The notes under the pieces: generated by a model
The model's input: only the letters and a program-made list of their open reading frames with translations
Told to the model about the DNA's origin: nothing
Database searches by the model: none
DNA from: an uncultured Atopobium sp.
GTDB lineage: Bacteria; Actinomycetota; Coriobacteriia; Coriobacteriales; Atopobiaceae
Assembly (NCBI GenBank): GCA_946647055.1
Contig: CAMPCT010000002.1
Span: 1 to 37,039, forward strand
Length of the DNA: 37,039 nt
Direction: 5' to 3'
In this document: one piece after another, positions 16,407 to 24,073 of the stretch
Layout of the letters: each line of letters begins with the position of its first letter
Position numbering within the stretch: position 1 is the stretch's first letter
Position numbers and translations under genes: made by a program

Positions 16407-17246
16407 CTAACGCATGGGCGTGCGCATGAACGCGGGCATCTCGCCAGTGGCGGCTGCTGCGGCAATGTCGAGCAGGGCGTCGGCCACGGCGTCGTCCGCA
16501 CACGCTCCGATGTGGTAGCGAGCGGCAGCGGCCGCCACGGGAATCGCGTTGGCCACGGTGACCGAGTTGGGGCAGGCACGCAGCAGCGGCAGGTCGTTCT
16601 CGGAGTCGCCAAAGACGCAGACCTCGTCGACCGTGATGCCCATCTCGTCCATGAGGACCCGCATCCCGCTGGCCTTGTTCCAGCCGCGCGGCATCACGTC
16701 GAAGACGCCCAGGGCCGGGGCCAGGCACTCGAGGCCGGGACAGGCCCCCTCGACCATGGCGCGCACCTCCTCCTGGCGCTTGGGCGAGATCGCGTGCGCG
16801 ACCGTGAGGGCGATGACGTTGCCGGAGGGCAGCTCGTCGGTGACGTGGACGTCGGGGCCAAAGATGTCGGCGAGGTCGCCGTAGTCGACGTCACTGGAGC
16901 CATAGGCATAGTCCGTCTCGCCCACGCGGAAGAGGCAGAAGACATCGGGCTCGGGTTCGAGGAGCTCGCAGGTGCGACAGACGTCGGCGGTGTCGAGGAA
17001 GACCTCGCGCACCAGCCGGCCGTCGAGCGTGATGACCTTGCTGTTGGAGGCGAGCATGGTGGCGTAGCAGGCGTCGTCACCGCAGAAGAAGCGCTCGAGG
17101 CCGTCGGGGTCGCGGCCGGTGGCCGGCGCAAAGCGCACCCCCGCGTCAAGGCAGGCGTGCACGGCGGCGCGCATGCGGTCGGACACCCTGCCCACGCCGA
17201 GGGGAACGATGGTGTTGTCCATGTCGCTGAGCACGAGCTTGATCAT
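16407..17246 (-). CDS. Cof-type HAD phosphatase
   Basis: This is a 279-aa HAD-superfamily (IIB) phosphatase, probably acting on sugar phosphates in the cytosol. Motif I is LVLSDMDNTIVPLG, motif II lies near FAPATGRDPDGLERF, the Lys is in PRGWNKASGMRVLMDEMG, and motif IV is VFGDSENDLPLLRAC. The C-terminal VTVANAIPVAAAAARYH is typical of Cof proteins, where VxMxNA is usual. The ATG at 17246 follows GGGGAGGTGCGCC; the frame upstream to 17261 lacks a better start. It is 33 nt before the EVE-like gene on the same strand. Confidence 0.9.
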   Translation of the reverse strand: MIKLVLSDMDNTIVPLGVGRVSDRMRAAVHACLDAGVRFAPATGRDPDGLERFFCGDDACYATMLASNSKVITLDGRLVREVFLDTADVCRTCELLEPEPDVFCLFRVGETDYAYGSSDVDYGDLADIFGPDVHVTDELPSGNVIALTVAHAISPKRQEEVRAMVEGACPGLECLAPALGVFDVMPRGWNKASGMRVLMDEMGITVDEVCVFGDSENDLPLLRACPNSVTVANAIPVAAAAARYHIGACADDAVADALLDIAAAAATGEMPAFMRTPMR

Positions 17247-17268
17247 GGCGCACCTCCCCATGGCTGGC

Positions 17269-18150
17269 CTAGTAGCAGTCCCAGTTGTAGAGCACGTTCG
17301 AGAAGTCTCCCCTGCTCAGGGCCTCGCCGTTGATGAAGAAGTTGCCGATGCCCACGTCGCCCCACATGCAGCGCGGATGCGCGGGGGCGCCGTCGGAGTC
17401 CACCTGCAGCAGCAGCGTGTCGAACTCCTCCGCGCGGCCGTCGTAGCGGGGGTCGTACTGTGTGAAGAAGGGATAGCCGAAGACCTGGTGCAGGGGCCCC
17501 TCGATGTTGGTGAGGTCGAAGACCTTGTCGCCGTCCTCGTCGGCGAGACTGCCATACCAGCCGTCGAGCCCCTCGCACGCCTCCTCGCCAAGCACCTTGC
17601 GGGCAGCTGCCATGAACGCAGCGTCAAAGCGCTCGTCCGCAGGCGTCATCCACTGCGTGCCCGCCTCGACGTCGAGGGCGAACTCGCCGCGCAGGGGGTT
17701 CCCGATGCGGTCGTCCCACGAGTCGAGCGAGGTCGGGACACCCAGCGCCCTCACGTCCTCCGGCGTCACGGACGAGTCGACGGTCTCGTGCCACACCACG
17801 CGGAAGCCGTTCTGGTTGGTCCCGTCGTCAAAGTCGAGGCCCGAGCAGTCGTCGTCGGAGTCGATGAAGAACTGGAGCAGGCCGCGGCCGGGCAGGCGCT
17901 CGTCCCCGCCAAAGTCTGCGAGGTCGAGCTGGGCCAGCAGCATGAGCTTCATGCCCTTCTTCGTCTCTGGATAGGGCTTGCCCGCAGGCCAGTACGGGAG
18001 GCCGCCAAGCTTGGTGTCGGTCAGTCCGGGCGTGCGCCCCTCGTTCACCACGAGCTTGAAGTACGGGGCGCTCGTCATGTCTTTGACCGCCTGGACGATC
18101 TCCTCGACCCGGTCGCTTGGAATCAGCTTTGCCTGCTCGTCCTGTCCCAT
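17269..18150 (-). CDS. YwqG-family protein (DUF1963)
   Basis: This 293-aa soluble protein has the YwqG/DUF1963 pattern: LGGLPYWPAGKPYPETKKG, LMLLAQLDLADFGG, LPGRGLLQFFIDSDDD, and the C-terminal LLQVDSDGAPAHPRCMWGDV, GIGNFFINGEALSRGDFSNV. The C-terminal block is the family's conserved Gly-Asn-Phe-Phe stretch. No enzymatic activity is established for the family. The ATG at 18150 follows AAGGAGGTCCC. It lies 22 nt upstream of the Cof phosphatase start and could be co-transcribed with it. Confidence 0.88.
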   Translation of the reverse strand: MGQDEQAKLIPSDRVEEIVQAVKDMTSAPYFKLVVNEGRTPGLTDTKLGGLPYWPAGKPYPETKKGMKLMLLAQLDLADFGGDERLPGRGLLQFFIDSDDDCSGLDFDDGTNQNGFRVVWHETVDSSVTPEDVRALGVPTSLDSWDDRIGNPLRGEFALDVEAGTQWMTPADERFDAAFMAAARKVLGEEACEGLDGWYGSLADEDGDKVFDLTNIEGPLHQVFGYPFFTQYDPRYDGRAEEFDTLLLQVDSDGAPAHPRCMWGDVGIGNFFINGEALSRGDFSNVLYNWDCY

Positions 18151-18266
18151 GGGACCTCCTTCGTCACATCTGGCACTGCGTCCAGTCTAGCCCTTCGAGC
18201 TGCCATGCGGTGGTGTGGCAAGAAGGGCTCTCCCCACCGTGTGGGTTTCTGCGAGCGTTGCGTGCG

Positions 18267-19499
18267 TCAGGTCGTCTCCACCAGCAGCAGCGCCGAGAGC
18301 AGGGGCGAGTAGAGCCGGTAGTGTTCCCCCGCCCTGCCCGGGAAGAGGCGCTCCAGCTCCTCGGGCGTGTCGAACTCGGTGTTCATGAACATGCCACCAT
18401 CACCAAGCGAGGTGTCGTAGGTCTCGACATAGCCCGTGTAGGCGTAGTACGAATACGCGCCCTCGGCCCACCAGTTGGTCGCCTCGAAGTAGATGTAGGG
18501 AATCCCCCTCGCGGCAAAGGGAACGTGGTCACTCGCCCCAATCGTGGCAGGTGACGGGGCGACCATGTTCTCGGGAGCGGGGTGCGCGTCGGTCCAGGGG
18601 TTCGTGAGGAGCAACCCCTCGCCCTCGGAGACGTCCATGCCCTGGCCGCGCTGCTCGTAGAGGCCGTCGAGCTGAGCCGTGCGCAGGACCTCGATTCCCA
18701 AATCCTCGGCAACGTCGGCGGCAAAGTCGTATCCCTCCGTCTGGCGGGGCTCGCCCAGCGGCTCCCCCTCGACGAGCGCGATGTCGCCCATGCCGTAGTC
18801 ATCTCCATAGACGCCCCCGTAGACGTGGCAGAAGTCACCAAACGCGAGCGAGTCCAGGTTGACCATGTAGGCCGTGGCGGCAACCTCCTCGGGCGTCATG
18901 AGCTCCGCAAAGTGCGCACTGCCCAGCATGCCCTCCTCCTCGCCGTCAAAGAAGACGTACTTGATGGTGAGCTGGGGCGTCTCGTCCACAAGGCCCGCAG
19001 CCGTCGCCAGCAGGAGTGCCGCGCCAGACCCGTTGTCGCCGATTCCGCTGCCGTCATAGTGCGCGCCCACGACGACCTGGCCGACGGGAGAAGTCCCAGG
19101 CACCGTGAGGACGATGTTCCTTCCCTGCATCCCCCCGACCCCCTCGATCTCGAAGCGTTGCTCCTCGATCTGGTCCTCGGGGTAACCGCAGGCCACGAGC
19201 TCGGAGACGAGCCAGTCGACAAAGGCGTCGTGCTGGCCCTGGTCGTCAAGGAGGTCACGACACGGGAAGCGCTCCCCAATGGTCGTGAGGTAGCCCAGGG
19301 CCTGCTCGGTGAAGTCGTAGCGCGCCGCGTCCTCGCGGGAGACGCGCGACCCCAGGGACGAGATGGGAACCACGGCATCGACCTGCGGGGACGTGTCGTC
19401 CGTCGCAGGGCCGCGCGACCAGGGGAACGAAGCGCATGCGCACAGGGCAAGGGCCACGACCATCACCAGCAGCATCTTGATCCCTCGCACGCGCCTCAT
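18267..19499 (-). CDS. M28-family aminopeptidase, probable lipoprotein
   Basis: This is a 410-aa exported zinc peptidase. The N-terminus MRRVRGIKMLLVMVVALALC is a signal peptide with a possible lipobox ending LCAC (lipidated Cys at about 20 or 22; LALC has an unusual Leu at -1). Zinc-site motifs are visible as VVVGAHYDGSGIGDNGSGAA, VFFDGEEEGMLGSAHFAEL with the catalytic Glu pair, LDSLAFGDFC and ASDHVPFAARGIPYIYFE with the last His. It is a typical M28 protein anchored outside the membrane, degrading peptides. The ATG at 19499 follows GGGAGGTCGGC. Confidence 0.92.
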   Translation of the reverse strand: MRRVRGIKMLLVMVVALALCACASFPWSRGPATDDTSPQVDAVVPISSLGSRVSREDAARYDFTEQALGYLTTIGERFPCRDLLDDQGQHDAFVDWLVSELVACGYPEDQIEEQRFEIEGVGGMQGRNIVLTVPGTSPVGQVVVGAHYDGSGIGDNGSGAALLLATAAGLVDETPQLTIKYVFFDGEEEGMLGSAHFAELMTPEEVAATAYMVNLDSLAFGDFCHVYGGVYGDDYGMGDIALVEGEPLGEPRQTEGYDFAADVAEDLGIEVLRTAQLDGLYEQRGQGMDVSEGEGLLLTNPWTDAHPAPENMVAPSPATIGASDHVPFAARGIPYIYFEATNWWAEGAYSYYAYTGYVETYDTSLGDGGMFMNTEFDTPEELERLFPGRAGEHYRLYSPLLSALLLVETT

Positions 19500-19603
19500 G
19501 CCGACCTCCCGCCGTCCGCCCTTGAGACAAGCCGTCTCCCGACCTTGCATTGTAGCCTCGGAGGGTCCGCGCCTGATGGCGAGGCGTGCGCTACCGCGAG
19601 CGC

Positions 19604-19649
19604 AAAAGGCCGGGGCCCCAAGCCCGCATGCGGACCCTGGGACCCCGGC
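19604..19649 (-). terminator. Terminator of the aldolase/kinase operon
   Basis: On the minus strand, GCCGGGGTCCCA (19649-19638) pairs with TGGGGCCCCGGC (19620-19609) with one wobble; the loop itself contains CCGCATGCGG. It is followed by CTTTT (19608-19604). It lies 21 nt beyond the stop of the aldolase-like gene. Confidence 0.75.
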
Positions 19650-19669
19650 ACCCCTTTGCCTCTATGAGG

Positions 19670-20314
19670 CTACTTGAACAGCTTGTCGAGGTGCTTCTCG
19701 GCGAGCAGCTGGAAGTAGACCTTCTCGCAGAGGTGCTCCATGAGCATGGCCTTCTCGAAGGCCTCGTCGAGCGTGGGCGCGTAGGTGACCGCACCGTGGT
19801 TGCCCATGAGGGCCCAGTCATAGCCCTCGAGCATGGTGGCGGCGACGACCTCGCCCACGTCCGGCGAGCCGGCGGGACGGTAGTCGGAGCACGGGATGAT
19901 GCCGGTCAGGCCCTCGCCGGCTTTCTCCAGCGGCACGTCCATGCGCAGTGCCGCGAAGACGGACGCCCACACGCCGTGGGTGTGGCAGATGGCGCCGGCC
20001 TCGGGGATGGCGTTGTAGATGGCCACGTGCATGGGCCACTCGATGGTGGGGGTGGACCAGGGCACGAGGTCCTCGCCGGCGGCATTGGAGACCCAGCGCT
20101 CCCAGCCACGCGCGTCGCGCAGGTTCTTCTGGAAGCACCAGTCGGGAGAGCCGGAGATGTACATGTAGCCGGTCTCGAGGTCACGGACGGAGCAGTCGCC
20201 GGACTCACCGGACTGCGAGAGGCCCCACTTGTTGAGCAGGCGCGTGCCGCGGGCGACCTCCTCCTTCCACATGAGGTCCTTGGGGGTAGCGAAGAGTTCC
20301 TTGTAGTTCTCCAT
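19670..20314 (-). CDS. Class II aldolase/adducin-family protein (catalytic form)
   Basis: This is a 214-aa protein of the L-fuculose-1-phosphate/rhamnulose-1-phosphate/ribulose-5-phosphate epimerase superfamily. The presumed Zn2+ ligands are intact: Glu92 in PTIEWPMHVAIYNAIPEAGA, His111 and His113 in ICHTHGVWASVF, and His173 in GNHGAVTYAP. A phosphate-binding-like SGDCSVRDLETG and MYISGSP are present. Probable reaction: reversible retro-aldol cleavage of a phosphorylated sugar, made by the kinase upstream. ATG follows GGGAGGCCTTACAC. It is the last gene of the operon, 18 nt after its paralogue. The sugar is unknown. Confidence 0.85.
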   Translation of the reverse strand: MENYKELFATPKDLMWKEEVARGTRLLNKWGLSQSGESGDCSVRDLETGYMYISGSPDWCFQKNLRDARGWERWVSNAAGEDLVPWSTPTIEWPMHVAIYNAIPEAGAICHTHGVWASVFAALRMDVPLEKAGEGLTGIIPCSDYRPAGSPDVGEVVAATMLEGYDWALMGNHGAVTYAPTLDEAFEKAMLMEHLCEKVYFQLLAEKHLDKLFK

Positions 20315-20332
20315 GTGTAAGGCCTCCCTTGC

Positions 20333-20986
20333 CTACTCGTCGATCCACTGGATGTCGCCGATCATCTCGGCGCGGACGATCTTCTGGCAGACCTCTTCCA
20401 TCCAGGCCAGATAGTTGAGGGCGTTGTCAACGTTGTCGGCAACGGCGACGGAGCCAAAGTCCTTGAGCAGGACGAACTGCGTGCCATGGAACTTCTCGAC
20501 GACCTCGTCGAAGTACTCCTGGGTGTGGCTGTGCGGCGTGGTGACGACGTCGGTGGAGAAGCCGGTGGAGTAGTCGAAGTCGGTGATGTAGCCCTGCTCG
20601 ACGAAGGCGAACGGGATGGGGCGGCTGTTGTTGGCAAAGAGGCCGCAGTAGATGGGGTAGGAGTGAATGATGGCGTTGACCTCGGGGAGCGCCTTGAAGA
20701 TGGCAATGGCCAGGTCGACGTTGTCGTTGGGGGGCGTGATGTCGTAGACCAGGTTGCCGTCGAGGTCGACCACGGCCATGTCGGTGCCGTGGTAGTCGTC
20801 GATCTCGCGCACGCCGATGAAGCCCGGCTTGATGGAGGTCACGACGATGCCGCTCTCGCGGTCGATGACGGAGACCTCGGCGAGGCCGTCGGCGTTCATG
20901 TGGCCCTCGTCGAAGAGACGATGCATGCAGCGGGCCACCTCGTCCTGGTACAGCTTGATGCGATAGGCGTCGATACGATCGGACAT
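20333..20986 (-). CDS. Class II aldolase-like protein lacking canonical metal ligands
   Basis: This 217-aa protein is a paralogue in fold of the next gene downstream. FKALPEVNAIIHSYPIYCGL aligns with the HTH-bearing segment of its neighbour, and FVLLKDFGSVAVADNVDNAL with the NHG segment. At the positions expected for ligands it has Asn89 instead of Glu, His108 kept, Tyr110 instead of the second His, and Phe177 instead of the last His. It is therefore probably not a conventional zinc aldolase; it may be a structural partner or have changed chemistry. The ATG at 20986 has GGAAGGTGG upstream. It lies in the operon between the kinase (79 nt) and the catalytic aldolase. Confidence 0.82.
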   Translation of the reverse strand: MSDRIDAYRIKLYQDEVARCMHRLFDEGHMNADGLAEVSVIDRESGIVVTSIKPGFIGVREIDDYHGTDMAVVDLDGNLVYDITPPNDNVDLAIAIFKALPEVNAIIHSYPIYCGLFANNSRPIPFAFVEQGYITDFDYSTGFSTDVVTTPHSHTQEYFDEVVEKFHGTQFVLLKDFGSVAVADNVDNALNYLAWMEEVCQKIVRAEMIGDIQWIDE

Positions 20987-21065
20987 ACAACCACCTTCCA
21001 TGTCTTTGCGTTCCGTGCGTTGCCGTCGTGCTTCCGGGGTCGGGCGAGTCCCCGGGCGGTTCCCT

Positions 21066-22604
21066 CTAACACTCCTTCGAGAGCTCCTCGGTGTAGCCGC
21101 GGGTGGCCTCGACAAAGAGCCGATACTTCTTGATGAGCTGGTCGTAGACGGCGCGGTTCTCGGGGTTGGGCGTGTAGGTGCGGTCCACCTTGGCAAAGGC
21201 CAGCGCGGTCTCGGCCACGTCATCGTAGATGCCCGCGCCGTACCCGGCGATGATGGCGGCTCCCAGGCATGCGGCGTCCTGCGTGTTCTTCATGGTCACG
21301 ACCTCGCGACCCAGGACGTCGGCCTTGACCTGGCACCAGAAGGGGCTGAGCGAGCCGCCTCCCAGCGAGCGGATCTGGGTGACCTTGACGCCCGTGAGCT
21401 GCTCCACGTAGTCGACGATCATGGCGATGTTGACGGCCGTCGCCTCGAGGAAGGCGCGGACGATGTGACCGCGGGTGTGGCCCAGCGACAGGCCATAGAG
21501 CACACCGCGCCCGTAGATGTCGGGCGTGGGGTTGGAGCCGCCGCCAAAGAAGGGCATCACGAAGAGGCCCTCGGCACCCGGGGGCGTGGCCGCGGCGAGC
21601 TGGTCCATGAGGTCGTAGGCGTTGCCCTCGCCAGCGGCCTCGCGCGCGAGCTCCTCCTGGCAGAGGGTGTCGCGCAGCCACTTGATGACGATGCCGCCCT
21701 TGGCGCCGCCCTGGATCATGTAGCCACCCAGGTCGGAGTAGTTGCAGGGCACGTTGCCGGCCTCGTCGAACACGGGCTCGTCCAACGTGGTACACACCAT
21801 GAGGGCGCCGCCCGTGGACTCGCTGAAGATGCCGGGCTTGACGTTGCCCACGCCGATGGCGCCGGAGGACTGGTCCTGGGCACCCATGACCATGAGCATC
21901 TCGCGCGAGAGGCCCAGCTCGTCGGCGACCTCGGGCAGGAGGTGCCCGATGGGCTCGCCGGTCTCCATGATGCGCGGCAGCTGCTCGGCCGTGATGCCCA
22001 GGTAGTCGAGCATCTCGGGCCACCAGTCGCGCGCGACGATGTCCCAGAGGTAGCTCGTGCACCAGCTCGAGCCATGGGACACCTTGACCCCGCACATCTT
22101 CCAGAGCAGGTAGTCGTCGGTCATGAACATCATGGAGACATGCGGCCAGAGCTCGGGCTTGTTCTTCTTGAACCAGAGAATCTTGGTCGCTGGGTAGACC
22201 GGGTCGATGGGGCACTGACCCGTGTGGTGGGCGATGTCCTCGGGCGAGAAGGCCTCGTTGATCTCGACCGCCTCGGCCTCGGCACGGTTGTCCATCCACA
22301 CGTAGAAGTTGTCGAGCGGCCGCATGTCCTCGTCGAGGAAGACCATGGTCTCGGCCGACGAGTCGAACGCGAAGGCGACGATGTCCTCCTTGTCGACCGC
22401 GGCCTTGTCGAGCACGTAGGCCAGGCAGTCCTTGAACGTCTGCCAGTAGACGCCGGCCTCCTGCTCCACGCGCTGCGCGGAGGGGCGGATGAGCGGATAC
22501 TCCTGCGCCTTGGCGACGACCTTGTTGCCCTCGGTGTCAAAGAGCGCCACCTTGATGGCCGTGGTGCCGCAGTCGGCGCCGAGCAGGTACTTCTTTGCTG
22601 CCAT
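21066..22604 (-). CDS. FGGY-family carbohydrate kinase (xylulokinase-like)
   Basis: This is a 512-aa cytosolic kinase that would phosphorylate a sugar or polyol using ATP. The N-terminal nucleotide fold begins YLLGADCGTTAIKVALFD. The substrate-binding block FYVWMDNRAEAEAVEINEAF follows, then the catalytic Asp244 in VMGAQDQSSGAIGVG, the ATP-site GIFSESTGGALMVCT, and the C-terminal SLGGGSLSPFWCQVKADVLG, TQDAACLGAAIIAGYGAG. It is closest in layout to xylulokinase, not glycerol kinase. It starts 10 nt after the TIM-barrel gene and precedes the two aldolase-like genes; the operon order suggests phosphorylation then cleavage. The kinase at 30962 is a same-length paralogue. Confidence 0.93.
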   Translation of the reverse strand: MAAKKYLLGADCGTTAIKVALFDTEGNKVVAKAQEYPLIRPSAQRVEQEAGVYWQTFKDCLAYVLDKAAVDKEDIVAFAFDSSAETMVFLDEDMRPLDNFYVWMDNRAEAEAVEINEAFSPEDIAHHTGQCPIDPVYPATKILWFKKNKPELWPHVSMMFMTDDYLLWKMCGVKVSHGSSWCTSYLWDIVARDWWPEMLDYLGITAEQLPRIMETGEPIGHLLPEVADELGLSREMLMVMGAQDQSSGAIGVGNVKPGIFSESTGGALMVCTTLDEPVFDEAGNVPCNYSDLGGYMIQGGAKGGIVIKWLRDTLCQEELAREAAGEGNAYDLMDQLAAATPPGAEGLFVMPFFGGGSNPTPDIYGRGVLYGLSLGHTRGHIVRAFLEATAVNIAMIVDYVEQLTGVKVTQIRSLGGGSLSPFWCQVKADVLGREVVTMKNTQDAACLGAAIIAGYGAGIYDDVAETALAFAKVDRTYTPNPENRAVYDQLIKKYRLFVEATRGYTEELSKEC

Positions 22605-22614
22605 GCGCGCTCCC

Positions 22615-23274
22615 CTACTTCTTCAGGTACTCGCAGACCTCGGTGACGTTCTCGGCAAAGGTCTCGCCGAACTTGTTCTCGAAGAAGGCGCCGCCGATGG
22701 TGAAGCCGGTCAGGTTCTTGAGGCTCTTCACGAAGTCGAGGCGCTCGTAGGAGTTGATGGAGCCGGCGATGCGGAAGGGCATCTCAGTGGCGTCGTCGAG
22801 GGCGCGGAGCAGCTCCTCGGGCTCGCCGCCCAGGTAGCGGTAGGCACTGATGGTGAAGCCGTCGCAGCCGGCCCTCTCGAAGCCCATGGCGCAGTCGACG
22901 ACCTCGGGGATGGGCTTGCGCATGCGGGAGTCAGGGTCGAGCGCGGGGAACGGCGAGTAGGTGACACCGGCCTCGTCGAGCATCTTCTGGACGGACGGGT
23001 AGTACGGGGTGCCCAGCATGTGCTGCGCGCCACCGGCGATGCACTGCTCGGCGGCCTTGATGCAGTCCTCCTCGGACATGGCCAGGACCTCGATGTAGAC
23101 CTCCTTGCCGTGCTCCTTCATGGTGGCGGCGAGGTCGGCGAAGCTCTCGGGCGTGGTGCCCTCGATCTTGAAGCCCCAGTGCTTGCAGGGGGCGTCGGCG
23201 GCGGAGAGGAACACCTCCTTGGCGTTGGGGACGGTGACGTCGTGCCAGGTGAGCATCGTGATGAGATCGGCCAT
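22615..23274 (-). CDS. TIM-barrel-like protein, probable sugar-phosphate metabolism
   Basis: This 219-aa protein has the (beta/alpha)8 look of small aldolases/epimerases. Repeated strands are WGFKIEGTTPESFADLAATM, VYIEVLAMSEEDCIKAAEQC, AGGAQHMLGTPYY, and the phosphate-loop-like FRIAGSINSYERLDFVK and FTIGGAFFENKFG near the C-terminus. I cannot name the exact family; KDPG-aldolase-like and ribulose-phosphate-epimerase-like folds are candidates. The ATG at 23274 follows AGAGGAATCACC. It is the first gene of the operon with the FGGY kinase and the aldolase pair, which implies that it acts on the same substrate. Confidence 0.7.
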   Translation of the reverse strand: MADLITMLTWHDVTVPNAKEVFLSAADAPCKHWGFKIEGTTPESFADLAATMKEHGKEVYIEVLAMSEEDCIKAAEQCIAGGAQHMLGTPYYPSVQKMLDEAGVTYSPFPALDPDSRMRKPIPEVVDCAMGFERAGCDGFTISAYRYLGGEPEELLRALDDATEMPFRIAGSINSYERLDFVKSLKNLTGFTIGGAFFENKFGETFAENVTEVCEYLKK

Positions 23275-23326
23275 GGTGATTCCTCTCGTCCGTGGTGGTT
23301 GGCCCATGTCATGCATATGACTTGAC

Positions 23327-23355
23327 TATATAAGTTTGTACAAGATTTGAACCAA
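23327..23355 (-). promoter_or_regulatory. Promoter of the TIM-barrel/FGGY/aldolase operon with a TTGTACAA dyad
   Basis: On the minus strand, TTGGTT (23355-23350) is followed after 17 nt by TATATA (23332-23327), a good sigma-70-like promoter. The spacer contains TTGTACAA, a perfect 8-bp dyad, which could be an operator for a sugar regulator. No regulator gene is adjacent. Confidence 0.6.
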
Positions 23356-23417
23356 TCTATCCGTCAGTGACTGGCGGGTGGGCGGTCAGCGGTAGGCCGC
23401 GTGGGTCGCTCGATCAA

Positions 23418-23495
23418 GTTTTTGCCAGATTGAGAAATCGATAGCCTGACTATCGCTTGATAGTCAGGCTATCGATTTCTCAATCTGGCAAAAAC
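23418..23495. repeat. Perfect 37-bp inverted repeat with 4-nt loop
   Basis: The left arm is 23418-23454 and the right arm 23459-23495, exact reverse complements, separated by GCTT. The element is notably AT-richer than its surroundings. Each arm begins (left) or ends (right) with a short T or A run, so it does not look like a simple terminator. It lies between the tautomerase gene and the operon promoter. Confidence 0.9.
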
Positions 23496-23537
23496 GAATG
23501 CCCGATGCCAGCGTGTGGCAGGCTCAGACGAGCACGA

Positions 23538-23888
23538 CTAGAAGTTGATGTTGTTCCAGCCAAAGTCCGGCGTGGTGCCGTAGCGGATGTAGATGCGCGC
23601 GGGGTCTATCCCCAGCTGGTCCTTGATCGCACCGCAGATGATGACCGTGAGCTTCTCCCAGACCGCGCGGGCGATGTCCCCACCGGCGCACACGTCGACG
23701 GTGACGAACGCAGCTGGGTCCTCGCCATTGCCGGAGAGGTAGATGGGCATGTTCTCCTCGAAGAGGCACATGAGCCACTGCTCGGACTTGCCGGGGACGG
23801 TCGCGATGGCCTCGCCGAAGGTGGCCTTGAGCGACTCGCGCTGCTCGAAGGTGATGGGCGTGGACGCGTAGGTGTGGATGACGGGCAT
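23538..23888 (-). CDS. MIF-like tautomerase
   Basis: This 116-aa protein is of the macrophage migration inhibitory factor/phenylpyruvate tautomerase family. The mature N-terminal Pro is present right after Met (MPVIHTYASTPITFEQRESL), as required for catalysis. The second half matches the family in YLSGNGEDPAAFVTVDV, ICGAIKDQLGIDPARIYIRY, and PDFGWNNINF. It is probably cytosolic, with unknown physiological substrate. The ATG at 23886-23888 follows AAGGAGGAGCC. It is read in the same direction as the sugar operon but is separated from it by a promoter and a large palindrome. It stands alone. Confidence 0.9.
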   Translation of the reverse strand: MPVIHTYASTPITFEQRESLKATFGEAIATVPGKSEQWLMCLFEENMPIYLSGNGEDPAAFVTVDVCAGGDIARAVWEKLTVIICGAIKDQLGIDPARIYIRYGTTPDFGWNNINF

Positions 23889-23950
23889 GGCTCCTCCTTG
23901 TGGTCGTGGCTGACACGGACAGTATACCGAGACGTCCGCAGCCGTAGCCC

Positions 23951-24041
23951 GTCTCCCCCGACAACTGTTGCCCATGGGGACAAAATCGGCGGCAACGGCG
24001 CCCCAGACCGTCTCCCCGGACAACAGTTGCCCGCGGGGACA
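23951..24041. repeat. Two copies of a 32-bp palindromic repeat
   Basis: Copies are at 23951-23982 and 24010-24041 (59-bp period). They share GTCTCCCC, a central CAAC-N-GTTG dyad, and GGGGACA at the end. They differ at four positions, mostly next to the dyad. They lie between the MoxR gene end and the tautomerase promoter. The layout resembles REP-like intergenic repeats. Confidence 0.7.
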
Positions 24042-24073
24042 GCACGTCGGACAGGCGGCAGCCCTGTCACCCC

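Noticed and set aside
23418..23495. Ordinary rho-independent terminator
   Set aside because: Arms are much longer than usual and the A and T runs lie within the stem, so no U tract follows the stem in either direction.
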